Of a stretch of DNA of 34,816 nucleotides, positions 1 to 7,125 are shown piece after piece. Numbering within the stretch: position 1 is the first letter of the stretch; each line of letters begins with the position of its first letter. This stretch comes from Candidatus Binatia bacterium (GTDB lineage Bacteria > Desulfobacterota > Binatia > UBA9968): NCBI GenBank assembly GCA_036504975.1, contig DASXUF010000025.1:1-34816 (forward strand), written 5' to 3'. A program made the position numbers and the translations under genes. The notes below the pieces were generated by a model. That model ran no database searches, was not told the origin of the DNA, and was given only the letters and a program-made list of their open reading frames with translations.

Positions 1-1
1 C

Positions 2-244
2 TTCGCCGAGGCGGAGGATTTCCTGCCGATGGTCGAATGGCTTAGAAAAAACGGCGTCAAGACGACCGAGCCATGGACCCGGGACGGCGTCAAGGGCCTG
101 GCCTACTTCCGCGACCCTTCCGGCAACCTGTTCGAGATCTATTGCCCGAAGCTCCAGGCGGCGGCCACTTTTGTGCGCGGCGCCAAACAAGGAGGGAGCT
201 ACGAGATCGATTACGCGGCCTTGAACTACGATTGGAAAGGCTGA
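2..244 (+). CDS. VOC/glyoxalase-fold protein, 3' part only
   Basis: The reading frame is open from base 2, so the gene starts outside the window and only its last 80 codons are present. The visible part is the second half of a vicinal-oxygen-chelate module: a helix (VEWLRKNGVKTTEPW), a strand, then the hallmark FRDPSGNLFEIYCP, where the Glu before IYCP is the usual C-terminal metal ligand. The VOC fold covers glyoxalase I, extradiol dioxygenases and fosfomycin/bleomycin resistance proteins. The fragment cannot separate these, although the aromatic-degradation context makes an extradiol-type or lyase role possible. A strong terminator follows about 80 bases downstream. Confidence 0.8.
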   Translation, partial: FAEAEDFLPMVEWLRKNGVKTTEPWTRDGVKGLAYFRDPSGNLFEIYCPKLQAAATFVRGAKQGGSYEIDYAALNYDWKG

Positions 245-321
245 CCAGCAAGAGGCTTCACCTGACTGAAGAGGGGGCCGTATTTCGATCTCGCCGACGC
301 GCCGCCGGGGGATTTAACTCC

Positions 322-366
322 AAAAGGCCCGAGGGTCGGAGACGACCCGCGGGCCTTTTTTCTTTT
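322..366 (+). terminator. Rho-independent terminator after the VOC gene
   Basis: GGCCCG-A-GGGTCG pairs with CGACCC-G-CGGGCC around a GAGA tetraloop, with one internal A/G mismatch, and is followed by a run of six T residues and further T-rich sequence. The A-run before the stem could let it work in both directions. It separates the upstream gene from the toxin-antitoxin pair. Confidence 0.9.
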
Positions 367-434
367 AGTTGTTCCGATCGTCAAGATGTGGTAAGTTTTT
401 TCATACTTTTGGTAGGGCAATCCGGAGGGATAAT

Positions 435-668
435 ATGGCGCAGAAAGTTAAGCTTACGGTGAGCTTAGATCAGGACTTGGTGGAGACGCTCGATGAGATG
501 AGCCGGAAAAGCAAGAAACCCCGGAGCCGCGTGGTCCAGGAGGCCTTGCGCTTGTGGAGGCGGAAACATGTTCATGACAAGCTCGCGGAAGGATACCGGG
601 CTATGGCGGAAGAGGACCGGGAAACAGCCGAGCGGCTTTTGCCCGCATTTAAGGAAATTCTGAAATGA
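435..668 (+). CDS. Ribbon-helix-helix (CopG/MetJ-type) antitoxin
   Basis: A 77-residue protein. The N-terminal 45 residues fit a ribbon-helix-helix DNA-binding fold: a short strand (VKLTVSLDQDL), helix A (VETLDEMSRKS), then SRVVQEALRLW as helix B. The C-terminal half is charged and helical, as expected of the toxin-neutralising tail of a type II antitoxin. The start is the ATG at 435, preceded by GGAGGG at 424-429; a longer in-frame start at 369 would run through the promoter region. Its stop overlaps the start of the MazF-like toxin gene (ATGA), giving translational coupling. It probably represses its own operon with the toxin, which is family knowledge and not shown here. Confidence 0.88.
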   Translation: MAQKVKLTVSLDQDLVETLDEMSRKSKKPRSRVVQEALRLWRRKHVHDKLAEGYRAMAEEDRETAERLLPAFKEILK

Positions 669-1009
669 AAGGATTAACGCCGCGCAGAGGCGAAGTGTGG
701 CTCGTTAATTTCAATCCTGGCCGGGGCAGCGAGCAAAGAGGTATTCGGCCTGCGCTGGTAATCCAGAACGATACCGGAAATATTTACGCCTCCACCACGA
801 TCGTAGCCGCGATCACGTCCACCATAAAGGAGTTCCCTGTGACGGTGGTTTTGCCTGCCGGCGAAGGAGGGCTCAAGCAACGGTCCATGGTCAATTTGGC
901 TCAGCTTCTTACCATCGACAAGGGGCGTCTTCAGAGACGTCTTGGAAACATAAGCGACCCGGTCATAGAGCAGGTCAACGAGGCTGTCCGCGTAAGTCTC
1001 GATGTTTAA
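665..1009 (+). CDS. MazF/PemK-family endoribonuclease toxin
   Basis: A 114-residue protein of typical MazF length. It shows the family pattern: RRGEVWLVNFNP at the N-terminus (the loop that closes over RNA), RGIRPALVIQND (conserved Arg and RPALV core strand), IVAAITS (catalytic Ser/Thr region), then QRSMVNLAQLLTIDKGRL, matching the usual sequence around the dimer interface. Known members cleave single-stranded RNA in a sequence-specific way and arrest growth when freed from the antitoxin. The gene overlaps the upstream ribbon-helix-helix antitoxin by four bases. The reading frame is intact. Confidence 0.92.
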   Translation: MKGLTPRRGEVWLVNFNPGRGSEQRGIRPALVIQNDTGNIYASTTIVAAITSTIKEFPVTVVLPAGEGGLKQRSMVNLAQLLTIDKGRLQRRLGNISDPVIEQVNEAVRVSLDV

Positions 1010-1097
1010 AGTTCTCCTTCCACCTGGTTCGCTTCCAAGAACGAAAGATCTCTGCGTGAGATTATAGTGGAGGCGACGAAGTCTAGGAGATCAATTT

Positions 1098-1259
1098 GTG
1101 AAGCCATCAAAGAAGCAATACCGGACTCCCACGCAAAAGGGGAAGAAGGAGGCCTTAAGGCGGCTTCTTTCGCCTCAATGCGCAATCACTTTTCCGTCTT
1201 GGAAAAAGATCAAAAAGGAACTGGAAGACAGCATGAGGAGAGGGATTGAAACGGATTGA
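1098..1259 (+). CDS. Small basic protein of 53 aa, GTG start, possible antitoxin
   Basis: A GTG at 1098 is preceded by AGGAGA at 1085-1090 with a seven-base spacer, and opens a 53-codon frame ending at TGA 1257-1259. The product is very basic at the N-terminus (VKPSKKQYRTPTQKGKK) and ends in an amphipathic charged helix (WKKIKKELEDSMRRG). I recognise no family. Its end overlaps, in another frame, the surviving C-terminus of a PIN-domain protein, the order expected for a VapB-like antitoxin followed by its VapC toxin. The role is inferred from position only. A 60-codon ATG frame at 1067 overlaps it but lacks a comparable ribosome-binding site. Confidence 0.5.
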   Translation: MKPSKKQYRTPTQKGKKEALRRLLSPQCAITFPSWKKIKKELEDSMRRGIETD

Positions 1260-1359
1260 CGCGAATCCAATCCACGCGGCCGTCGTTCTGACCCACGACC
1301 TCGAGGGCATCGTCACGGCCGATAAAGTCTTTGACCGAAAGCGGTTCGATCTCAAGTAG
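1255..1359 (+). pseudogene. PIN-domain (VapC-like) toxin remnant, C-terminus only
   Basis: Frame 1 reads IDANPIHAAVVLTHDLEG followed by IVTADKVFDRKRFDLK and a stop at 1357-1359. This is the characteristic end of PIN-domain ribonucleases (D-A-x-H-A-A...IVTxDxxFDR), including two of the conserved acidic residues that bind Mg/Mn. A stop at 1234 in the same frame and the absence of an N-terminal half (expected near 90 residues) show a truncated gene. The preceding small gene (1098-1259) could be its former partner. Confidence 0.7.
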
Positions 1360-1470
1360 AGGTTCTGTCCGGGAGAGTTCTAGATATGGGCGAGGGCGCT
1401 CGTAATCCATGGCGCCGATCGCCAGATCCGGGCAGATCACAGCCGCGGTTTTTGATTCAATGGACGTACG

Positions 1471-2616
1471 ATGACCACAGACGTAGACGCCCAATCCGTA
1501 TCTGTCGCCACGCAGCTCATCGGTCTCGATGCCAAGTGGCTCCAGCCCTTCGATGTCGAAGATCCCTTTAATAACAATTTGCGACTGCGCGGTTTTCTCT
1601 CCCAAAAGCCGGATCACCGCTATGGGGCGTTGGCGATTACCCACGTAAGTGAGGCGGAAATGCCGCAGCTCGTTCTCGCGACGCCGAAATTACATTACCC
1701 GTTTGGCAAAGACGGCTCTTTTCATTTTCCTCCGATAAAAAGACTTCATCTGTACGAAAAATTGGATGGCACGAACGTGTTCGCCTATCGTTATCGTGAT
1801 CCTGGGGGCCAATGGCGTCAAACCTACAAACTGCGGTTGGCGCCGACTCTGCGCAACAGCCGATGGGGAGCGTTTCTCGACATGTGGCAGGAACTGTTGC
1901 GGCGGTATCCAAAGATTCCCCAACTCGTCGAAGCCAACGATTGTCACATGAGCTTTGAAATTTACGGCGCCCGAAATACCCACCTGGTCGTCTACGAGCA
2001 AGATCTGGCGGTGGCCGCCTTGTTTGGAACTCGCCGCGACGCAGGCGTGGTGCCGCTGCACAAGCTTAATCTGCTGGACGTACCGGGCGCGCCCCTCTTG
2101 GGCGAGATGGTTGCCGGTGAAGACCCGGTCGCGAAGTACGCCGAGATCCGCGCCCAGATGGAGAAGCGAAATCGTCCTACGGAAGACGATAAGCTCGCCG
2201 GCATCGAGGGAAGCGTCTGGTATGTCGAAGAGCCTGAGGGCCGCGTCAGCTTATGGAAGTGCAAGCCCGAGTCTGTAGAAGCGATCCATTGGGCCCTCGG
2301 CATCAACAAAATGGCCGTGATCGCCACTTGTTGGAATTTTCTCGAGACCAGCGACCATCTGAGTTATGATGCGCTTCTACCGCTGCTTGCCGAAGACTAC
2401 GAAGCGAGGGACATCAAAGCTTTCCGGCCGCACATCGAAGAGTGCATCGGCTACGTTAGACGAGAATTTGAATTTAAGGAGCGGGCCTTGGCGGCGTATG
2501 ACAAGCTCGGCATTTCCATCCATGCCGACAAGGCCGCAGCGATGCGCGCCCTCTCCAAGGATTTTCCCCGCGGCGAAATGAAAAAGGTTTACGCCATTCT
2601 TGTGGCGAGCCGGTAA
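1471..2616 (+). CDS. ATP-dependent RNA ligase, stand-alone
   Basis: A 381-residue protein with the ordered motifs of covalent nucleotidyltransferases: motif I EKLDGTN (Lys97 is the predicted adenylylated residue), motif IIIa SFEIYG (162-166, Glu163), motif IV IEGSVW (246-247 EG) and motif V LWKCKPE (Lys263, Lys265). The spacing and the IEG/KCK forms resemble RNA ligases of the T4 Rnl2/DraRnl-like group more than NAD-dependent DNA ligases; no BRCT or OB-fold is evident. About 100 residues after motif V form a helical C-terminal domain of unknown role. Members seal nicks or breaks in RNA. The start is uncertain because no clear Shine-Dalgarno precedes the ATG. It lies next to two RNase-type toxin loci. 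Confidence 0.85.
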   Translation: MTTDVDAQSVSVATQLIGLDAKWLQPFDVEDPFNNNLRLRGFLSQKPDHRYGALAITHVSEAEMPQLVLATPKLHYPFGKDGSFHFPPIKRLHLYEKLDGTNVFAYRYRDPGGQWRQTYKLRLAPTLRNSRWGAFLDMWQELLRRYPKIPQLVEANDCHMSFEIYGARNTHLVVYEQDLAVAALFGTRRDAGVVPLHKLNLLDVPGAPLLGEMVAGEDPVAKYAEIRAQMEKRNRPTEDDKLAGIEGSVWYVEEPEGRVSLWKCKPESVEAIHWALGINKMAVIATCWNFLETSDHLSYDALLPLLAEDYEARDIKAFRPHIEECIGYVRREFEFKERALAAYDKLGISIHADKAAAMRALSKDFPRGEMKKVYAILVASR

Positions 2617-2662
2617 GTTGCAGCCTCTCCGCTGTTCTGCTAGCGTGGCTTCAGAGATTCTC

Positions 2663-3028
2663 ATGGGACATATCTACCAAAAAGTGCGACTCCGCGGAGA
2701 GAAGACAGCGACCGTCCGTATGTTGGTAGACACGGGCGCGACCTACTCGGTCATACCGCCGCGGTTGGCGCGCGCGTTGGGAATCAAGCGGCCGCGAAGG
2801 TCCGTGAGCGTACGTCTTGCGGACGGCAGACGCCTTCGATTAGGAGCCGATCTAGCGATTGTCAAGATCGACGGTCGCGAGGCGCCGACCACGGTCCTTG
2901 TTGGTAAGGTCGATGAGCCGATTCTCGGCGTCGAGGCTTTGGAAGCGCTGGGTCTCACCGTCGATCCGGGTAAGAAGCGGCTTTCTCCTTCGCGGCCTTA
3001 CGCCATCCGCCTCGGCGGCTATCGCTGA
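2663..3028 (+). CDS. Retropepsin-like aspartic protease
   Basis: A 121-residue protein built around MLVDTGATYSVIPP (Asp23-Thr24-Gly25), the catalytic signature of clan AA retroviral-type aspartic proteases, and a second hallmark ILGVEALEALGL (88-98) that corresponds to the ILG strand after the flap. One such lobe makes a homodimeric enzyme. There is no membrane anchor or signal peptide, so a cytosolic protease is likely. The ATG at 2663 is chosen because upstream in-frame codons overlap the end of the RNA ligase gene; the ribosome site is weak. It follows the ligase by 46 bases and may be co-transcribed. The substrate is unknown. Confidence 0.82.
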   Translation: MGHIYQKVRLRGEKTATVRMLVDTGATYSVIPPRLARALGIKRPRRSVSVRLADGRRLRLGADLAIVKIDGREAPTTVLVGKVDEPILGVEALEALGLTVDPGKKRLSPSRPYAIRLGGYR

Positions 3029-3119
3029 TCTAAACGAAGCCCTTCTCCAGATCCAAAAATCTCAAAAAAGAGCTAGGCCGAATTCTTATTAAAAAGGCCC
3101 AGGAGCTAGCAGGCTGTCG

Positions 3120-4106
3120 CTACAATCCCCTCGGCGCCGCGTATTTTTTTCTCAGCTCGCTCCATGCTTTGGCGCGGAGTTCCGCCCCTTTCTTCCAGCT
3201 TTCCGGCAGGTCGCTGATGCGGTAGGGCGCGCGGCACGGGCCACCTTTAACGTAGCCCGCCACGTTGGTCAGGTATTTATTGATCTGCGCGTTGTACTGC
3301 GCGAAGCCCGCCGCATACTCGTCCGCCGGCGCGACGGGAGGCACGGAGCGGATGTCGCGCCAGATCTCTTCCGTCCTTTTCTCATCGTCTTTGAGGATCG
3401 CGTCGGCGAGCGCCACTACGGGCTCCGGCCCCATGCAGGCCATTCCCGACGACCAGATCGCCTTGATCCGCGGCCGCGCCATCCGGTAGGCGGCGTAGAT
3501 CGCAGTCTCTCCGGGCATGAAGTTGACCCGGTCGCCGGCGACTCTCAGATCTTCGAGCAGATTGGCGTGGCTGTATGACATCTTGGTCAGAACGACCGTC
3601 GGCGCTTTTTTGACGACGCCGGCCCAGAAACTCGTCGGAAACATCGACTTGAAGAATCTCGCGTTGGCGTAGATCATGATCGGCATGTCGGGCAACGCCT
3701 CGCCCAGATCGGCGAAGAACTGCACCGCGTTTTCATTCGTCGGCGTCTGCCACAGCGGCAACCCCACGAAGGCGCCGTCGGCGCCGGCGGCTTTTAGGCC
3801 GCGCATTTGCCGGACCACCTCTTTGGTCCCCAGCGCCGTCGCCCCGGCGAAGACTGGGACGCGCTTGCGCGCGACTTGCGCGATGGTCTCGATGAACGCC
3901 CGCTTCTCCTCCCAGAGCAAGGCGGCGCATTCTCCGGTCGTGCCGCACGCGGCGATCACGCCGATCCCGGCTCGGATGTACTTCTCGACCATTCGAGCCG
4001 TCTCATCGAGATCCACGGAGTCCGCGACATCCCAACCCTCGGCGTCTTCCTTGGTCGGCGTCGGCACCATCACGGCTACGCCTCGGATATCGTCCTTGGT
4101 GAGCAT
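3120..4106 (-). CDS. NahE/PhdJ-like hydratase-aldolase (DapA superfamily)
   Basis: A 328-residue TIM-barrel aldolase. The opening pattern PTPTKEDAEGWDVADSVDLD and then GTTGECAALLWEEKRAF match the branch of the DapA superfamily containing trans-o-hydroxybenzylidenepyruvate (NahE) and carboxybenzalpyruvate (PhdJ) hydratase-aldolases. Predicted catalytic residues are Lys175 (VVLTKMSY, Schiff base) and Tyr146 (IMIYANARFF). The family hydrates and cleaves the benzylidenepyruvate made after extradiol cleavage of a bicyclic aromatic, releasing pyruvate and an aromatic aldehyde. The start has a strong AAGGGGAGGG ribosome site. It faces the SDR gene at 4256 across a 149-bp divergent region. Other DapA-family activities cannot be excluded. 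Confidence 0.8.
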   Translation of the reverse strand: MLTKDDIRGVAVMVPTPTKEDAEGWDVADSVDLDETARMVEKYIRAGIGVIAACGTTGECAALLWEEKRAFIETIAQVARKRVPVFAGATALGTKEVVRQMRGLKAAGADGAFVGLPLWQTPTNENAVQFFADLGEALPDMPIMIYANARFFKSMFPTSFWAGVVKKAPTVVLTKMSYSHANLLEDLRVAGDRVNFMPGETAIYAAYRMARPRIKAIWSSGMACMGPEPVVALADAILKDDEKRTEEIWRDIRSVPPVAPADEYAAGFAQYNAQINKYLTNVAGYVKGGPCRAPYRISDLPESWKKGAELRAKAWSELRKKYAAPRGL

Positions 4107-4255
4107 GCCCTCCCCTTTCTGTTTTGTTAAGCCTCCTTACCCCAAGCCTCGGTGAATGTCCATGTTCTACGATCATGATCCAGGGCCTCGGCCGCCGAAG
4201 ATAATTTGTCGAGCGTATTGATTTTCCCTCTGCTCTTGAATTAAACGTTGCAGTG

Positions 4256-5032
4256 ATGGCGGGGCGACTCGATTCGAAAATTGCGCTGATCACAGGAGCC
4301 GCCGGCGGCATCGGCTCGGCGACGGCGCGGCTTTTCTGCCGCGAGGGAGCAGCGGTTGCGCTCGTCGATATGGATCGCGACAAACTCGATCAAACCGCCG
4401 CCGAAATCCACCTACAAATTCCGGGAGCCCGTGTCAAAGCGATTGTCGCCGATGTGTCCGTCGCTGAGGACACCGCCAGGACGCTAGCCGAAACACTGGC
4501 CGAGTTCGGCCAACTGCACGTGCTGGTGAATAACGCCGCCGCGCGGGAATTTTATCCTTTGGCAGAGGCGTCAGAACAGTCGTGGAAACGGATTATCGGA
4601 ACGAACTTGATGGGCTGCGCCAACTGTTGCAAAGCGGCTCTCCCCGCGCTGCGTAAAGCCGGCCGCGCCAGCATCGTCAACGTCGCTTCGGTTTACGGCG
4701 TTGTGGGACGGGCGGGGATGGGCCAGTACGATGCCACCAAGGCGGCCATCCTGGCGTTGACACGCGCGCTCGCGGTCGAAGAAGCCCGATACGGCATTCG
4801 CGTCAACGCGGTGTGTCCCGGTTCTACGCTGACTCCTTTTACCTTGGGGAGAGCCAAAACGCGCGGCATGTCCGAAGAGGAGTTAAAACAAAAAGGGGCC
4901 GCCCCTTCGCTTCTCGACCGCTGGGCGCAGCCGGAGGAGATCGCCTATCCGATACTCTGGCTGGCGTCCGATGAGGCTTCTTTTATAACCGGTGCAACGC
5001 TTATGGTGGACGGCGGCCTATCGGCCATTTGA
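4256..5032 (+). CDS. Short-chain dehydrogenase/reductase
   Basis: A classical SDR of about 258 residues, numbered here from the upstream GTG. It has TGAAGGIG (14-21) for the dinucleotide, NNAA (93-96), and the catalytic Ser146, Tyr159, Lys163 (VASVYG...YDATK), then the usual PG motif (VCPGSTLTP) and a C-terminal VDGG. Asp39 after the second strand (LVDMD) favours NAD(H) over NADP(H). The start may be the ATG at 4256 or the GTG at 4253; neither has a clear Shine-Dalgarno. The substrate is not deducible, though the context points to an alcohol or dihydrodiol from aromatic breakdown. It is convergent with the dioxygenase beta subunit, only 26 bases apart. Confidence 0.9.
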   Translation: MAGRLDSKIALITGAAGGIGSATARLFCREGAAVALVDMDRDKLDQTAAEIHLQIPGARVKAIVADVSVAEDTARTLAETLAEFGQLHVLVNNAAAREFYPLAEASEQSWKRIIGTNLMGCANCCKAALPALRKAGRASIVNVASVYGVVGRAGMGQYDATKAAILALTRALAVEEARYGIRVNAVCPGSTLTPFTLGRAKTRGMSEEELKQKGAAPSLLDRWAQPEEIAYPILWLASDEASFITGATLMVDGGLSAI

Positions 5033-5058
5033 TGGTATTAAAGAAGGGACTACCCTGC

Positions 5059-5562
5059 TCAAAAGAAGATCGCCAGGTTCTGCATGTCCAACACAGCCTG
5101 GTCTACGGTGATCGTTCTCTTCGCCAGTTTCCATTGTCCTTCCACGTTGCGGAGAAAATCAATTCGTTCTGCCGAGATCAGCTCGGTTTGGGTCGATGAC
5201 CCGCGGCTGCGGTAGAGCAACAGATAACTGCGGACGATCACCTCGTTCGATTCGGATGTTTGTTCGATACGAACATTGGAAACGAAACGCCTGGTCCGGG
5301 AAGGCGGGTTCTCCGCCCAGGCATAGTCCGTCTTGAGCCGATTGACGCGAAGCTCCAGCGTGCGACGGTCCTCGGAAAAGTGCGCCATCCCGGAGGGGGC
5401 ATCCGAGCGGTCCCGTTCGCGCGTCAGGCGCACCGGCATTTCATAGGCGATATCGTCGGTCAGGAGCTCTAACCACTGCTCGAACTTCCGGGAATCGAGA
5501 AGCTCGGCCTCGTGATACAGGAAATTTTGGATTTCGCGCTCCAACTCAACCCGGTTCTGCAT
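5059..5562 (-). CDS. Aromatic-ring-hydroxylating dioxygenase, beta subunit
   Basis: A 167-residue SnoaL/NTF2-like protein with the recognisable beta-subunit pattern: an N-terminal helix (FLYHEAELLDSRKFEQWLELL), TDDIAYEMPVRLTRER, a middle RVNRLKTDYAWAENPPSRTRR, and a C-terminal LAKRTITVDQAVL. Beta subunits are structural partners in the alpha3beta3 oxygenase hexamer. The gene starts 21 bases after the alpha-subunit stop, with GAGGGA upstream of its ATG, so the two are translated from one message. It carries no metal ligands, as expected. Confidence 0.92.
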   Translation of the reverse strand: MQNRVELEREIQNFLYHEAELLDSRKFEQWLELLTDDIAYEMPVRLTRERDRSDAPSGMAHFSEDRRTLELRVNRLKTDYAWAENPPSRTRRFVSNVRIEQTSESNEVIVRSYLLLYRSRGSSTQTELISAERIDFLRNVEGQWKLAKRTITVDQAVLDMQNLAIFF

Positions 5563-5583
5563 CGAGCAGATCCCTCGGCGGGG

Positions 5584-6885
5584 TCAGGCGCCGTCGGAAA
5601 CGAGCAGGTCCAACCAACGCTGGTAAAACGCCCTTGCGTTGGCCTCGTGAAACTTTCCCTCAAAGACCTCTCCGGGACCGGGAAAGTTTTCCATCGGCTT
5701 GCGTGCCAACCCCATCCCGTAGCTGAGCGGCATGCCCAATAGTCGGCCGAGCTGGCGGCTATTCTCGGTAACCTTGGTCCAGTTTTCCGTGTCGTCCTGC
5801 TCCAGCATTCCGGAAGAGCCGAAGGTTAAGATATAGGTTTTCTGGATCTTCTTCTTCCACTCGTCGGAGGTTTCCTTTTCCACAAGCAACCACGAGATGA
5901 CTTCGATCGCTTCGCTCCCTCGGGGCTGCCAAAGCCGCATGGTCGTCATATAAACCGGCCGTTCCTCATAGACGATCGAAGAGATCAGCAGTGACAGGTT
6001 GGGGAAAACCGTGGCGTGACAGTTTTTCAGCTCCTTCAGAATAGCCAACTGCTCTGGGAGCAAATTTTTCTGAAAGACGGGAAGCAGCTCTTCCGGCCAG
6101 ATCGAGGGCGAGCCCGGCGCGCCGGTGCCGATGCCGAGACCATGGCCGTTTCCCGCATTCACGTGATAGCCGGCCTTGGCCCAAGACAAGCTCGGAGTGA
6201 GACCTAAGGCGGGAATGGAGGCGTGCGTCTGCGCCGTGTGATAGGCGTCGGAGGCGAAATTTTCCGCGGGGACTTTCCAATTGGTCCGAACCATCCACCT
6301 TTGAGGAGGACCCGCGACGACCATATCGGCCCGCTTCAGGAAAAGATCGAGGTACCATTTCATATTTCCGAGATATTGGTCGAGAGATTCTTTGTGGTCA
6401 GGCACGGCGCCAAAAACGAGTCCTTGGTACGTGTCAACGCGCATCTCGATCAACCCGAACCTCGATTTATCCAACTCCCCGTAGGAATCCTTCTGGAAAG
6501 GCACGCCGATCAACTCGCCGGTGCTCTTATAAGTGTACCCGTGATAGGGGCACTCAAAGTGGTCGCTATTGCCTAAATCCGCGCGGCATACCCGCATCCC
6601 GCGGTGGCGACAGACGTTCAGCAGGATCCGGATCTTTCCGTCGCCCCCGCGAACCACGATGACCGGGAGCTGCCCGAGCGAGCGGGTCACGTAGTCCCCA
6701 GGCTCCGGGATCTCCGATGCATGCGCGACCAGCAGCCAGCAGCGCGGGAAGAGCCGTTCCATTTCAAGCTCGTAAATCTCGGGGCTGGAAAAAATAAAGG
6801 TGGGGATTTCGCCTTCTTGGGGACGCACCTTTTCCTTGAGTACGAGGTTCGATGTTATGTCTTGAGCTTGAGTCCGAAGCGACAT
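5584..6885 (-). CDS. Aromatic-ring-hydroxylating dioxygenase, alpha subunit
   Basis: A 433-residue Rieske non-haem iron oxygenase. The Rieske cluster ligands are Cys92/His94 (CRHRG) and Cys112/His115 (CPYHGYTY) with the usual 17-residue gap. The mononuclear iron site is visible as ENFASDAYHTAQTH: Asp213 bridges between subunits, His216 and His221 bind iron, and Asp364 or Asp365 (EQDDTENW) is the third ligand. This is the naphthalene/biphenyl/benzoate-dioxygenase type that makes cis-dihydrodiols. It is followed by its beta subunit. No ferredoxin or reductase is adjacent; the Rieske ferredoxin at 21757 is the only candidate electron carrier in the window. The exact aromatic substrate cannot be read from the sequence. 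Confidence 0.93.
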   Translation of the reverse strand: MSLRTQAQDITSNLVLKEKVRPQEGEIPTFIFSSPEIYELEMERLFPRCWLLVAHASEIPEPGDYVTRSLGQLPVIVVRGGDGKIRILLNVCRHRGMRVCRADLGNSDHFECPYHGYTYKSTGELIGVPFQKDSYGELDKSRFGLIEMRVDTYQGLVFGAVPDHKESLDQYLGNMKWYLDLFLKRADMVVAGPPQRWMVRTNWKVPAENFASDAYHTAQTHASIPALGLTPSLSWAKAGYHVNAGNGHGLGIGTGAPGSPSIWPEELLPVFQKNLLPEQLAILKELKNCHATVFPNLSLLISSIVYEERPVYMTTMRLWQPRGSEAIEVISWLLVEKETSDEWKKKIQKTYILTFGSSGMLEQDDTENWTKVTENSRQLGRLLGMPLSYGMGLARKPMENFPGPGEVFEGKFHEANARAFYQRWLDLLVSDGA

Positions 6886-6918
6886 GGATGCTCCGCTATC
6901 AGGAATCTGATGTCCGCT

Positions 6919-6947
6919 AGTCTAGTTTAGGGTTGTGAAAGCGTCAA
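6919..6947 (-). promoter_or_regulatory. Predicted sigma-70-type promoter for the dioxygenase genes
   Basis: On the minus strand TTGACG (complement of 6942-6947) is separated by 17 bases from TAGACT (complement of 6919-6924), about 35 bases upstream of the alpha-subunit start. The -35 box lies in a 10-base sequence (AAAGCGTCAA on the plus strand, 6938-6947) repeated exactly at 7068-7077. Confidence 0.55.
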
Positions 6948-6994
6948 GCAGACAGACATCGTCCGGGCCTCTATGAAACGACGCGAAAAAGTGA

Positions 6995-7062
6995 CGAATG
7001 ACTCACTGACCGGCGCCATACGCTCTTGACAGCGTAGCCTGGTCCTTAATATGAGTCATTCG
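6995..7062. promoter_or_regulatory. 11-bp inverted repeat flanking a divergent promoter
   Basis: CGAATGACTCA at 6995-7005 and its exact complement TGAGTCATTCG at 7052-7062 sit 46 bases apart in the divergent region between the dioxygenase and the binding-protein operon. They enclose the plus-strand -35/-10 pair (7026-7052), and the right arm touches the -10 box. The arrangement looks like two half-operators or a looping site for a dimeric regulator. No regulator gene is present in the window. Confidence 0.55.
7026..7052 (+). promoter_or_regulatory. Predicted promoter for the 7126-9713 operon
   Basis: A consensus TTGACA at 7026-7031 is followed after 15 bases by TAATAT at 7047-7052. The spacer is shorter than the optimal 17, as is common for promoters that need an activator. 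It lies about 75 bases upstream of the start at 7126. Confidence 0.5.
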
Positions 7063-7125
7063 GGATCAAAGCGTCAACGCCCAACAGCCTAGCCTCAACT
7101 GTTTTGGAAAAAATTAGGGGCGCTT

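Noticed and set aside
1067-1249. Plus-strand ATG frame of 60 codons
   Set aside because: The overlapping GTG frame at 1098 has a properly spaced AGGAGA site and better composition.
1210-1644. Minus-strand frame of 144 codons between the toxin region and the RNA ligase
   Set aside because: It overlaps both the PIN remnant and the ligase start, and its translation is the complement of those sequences with no recognisable domain.
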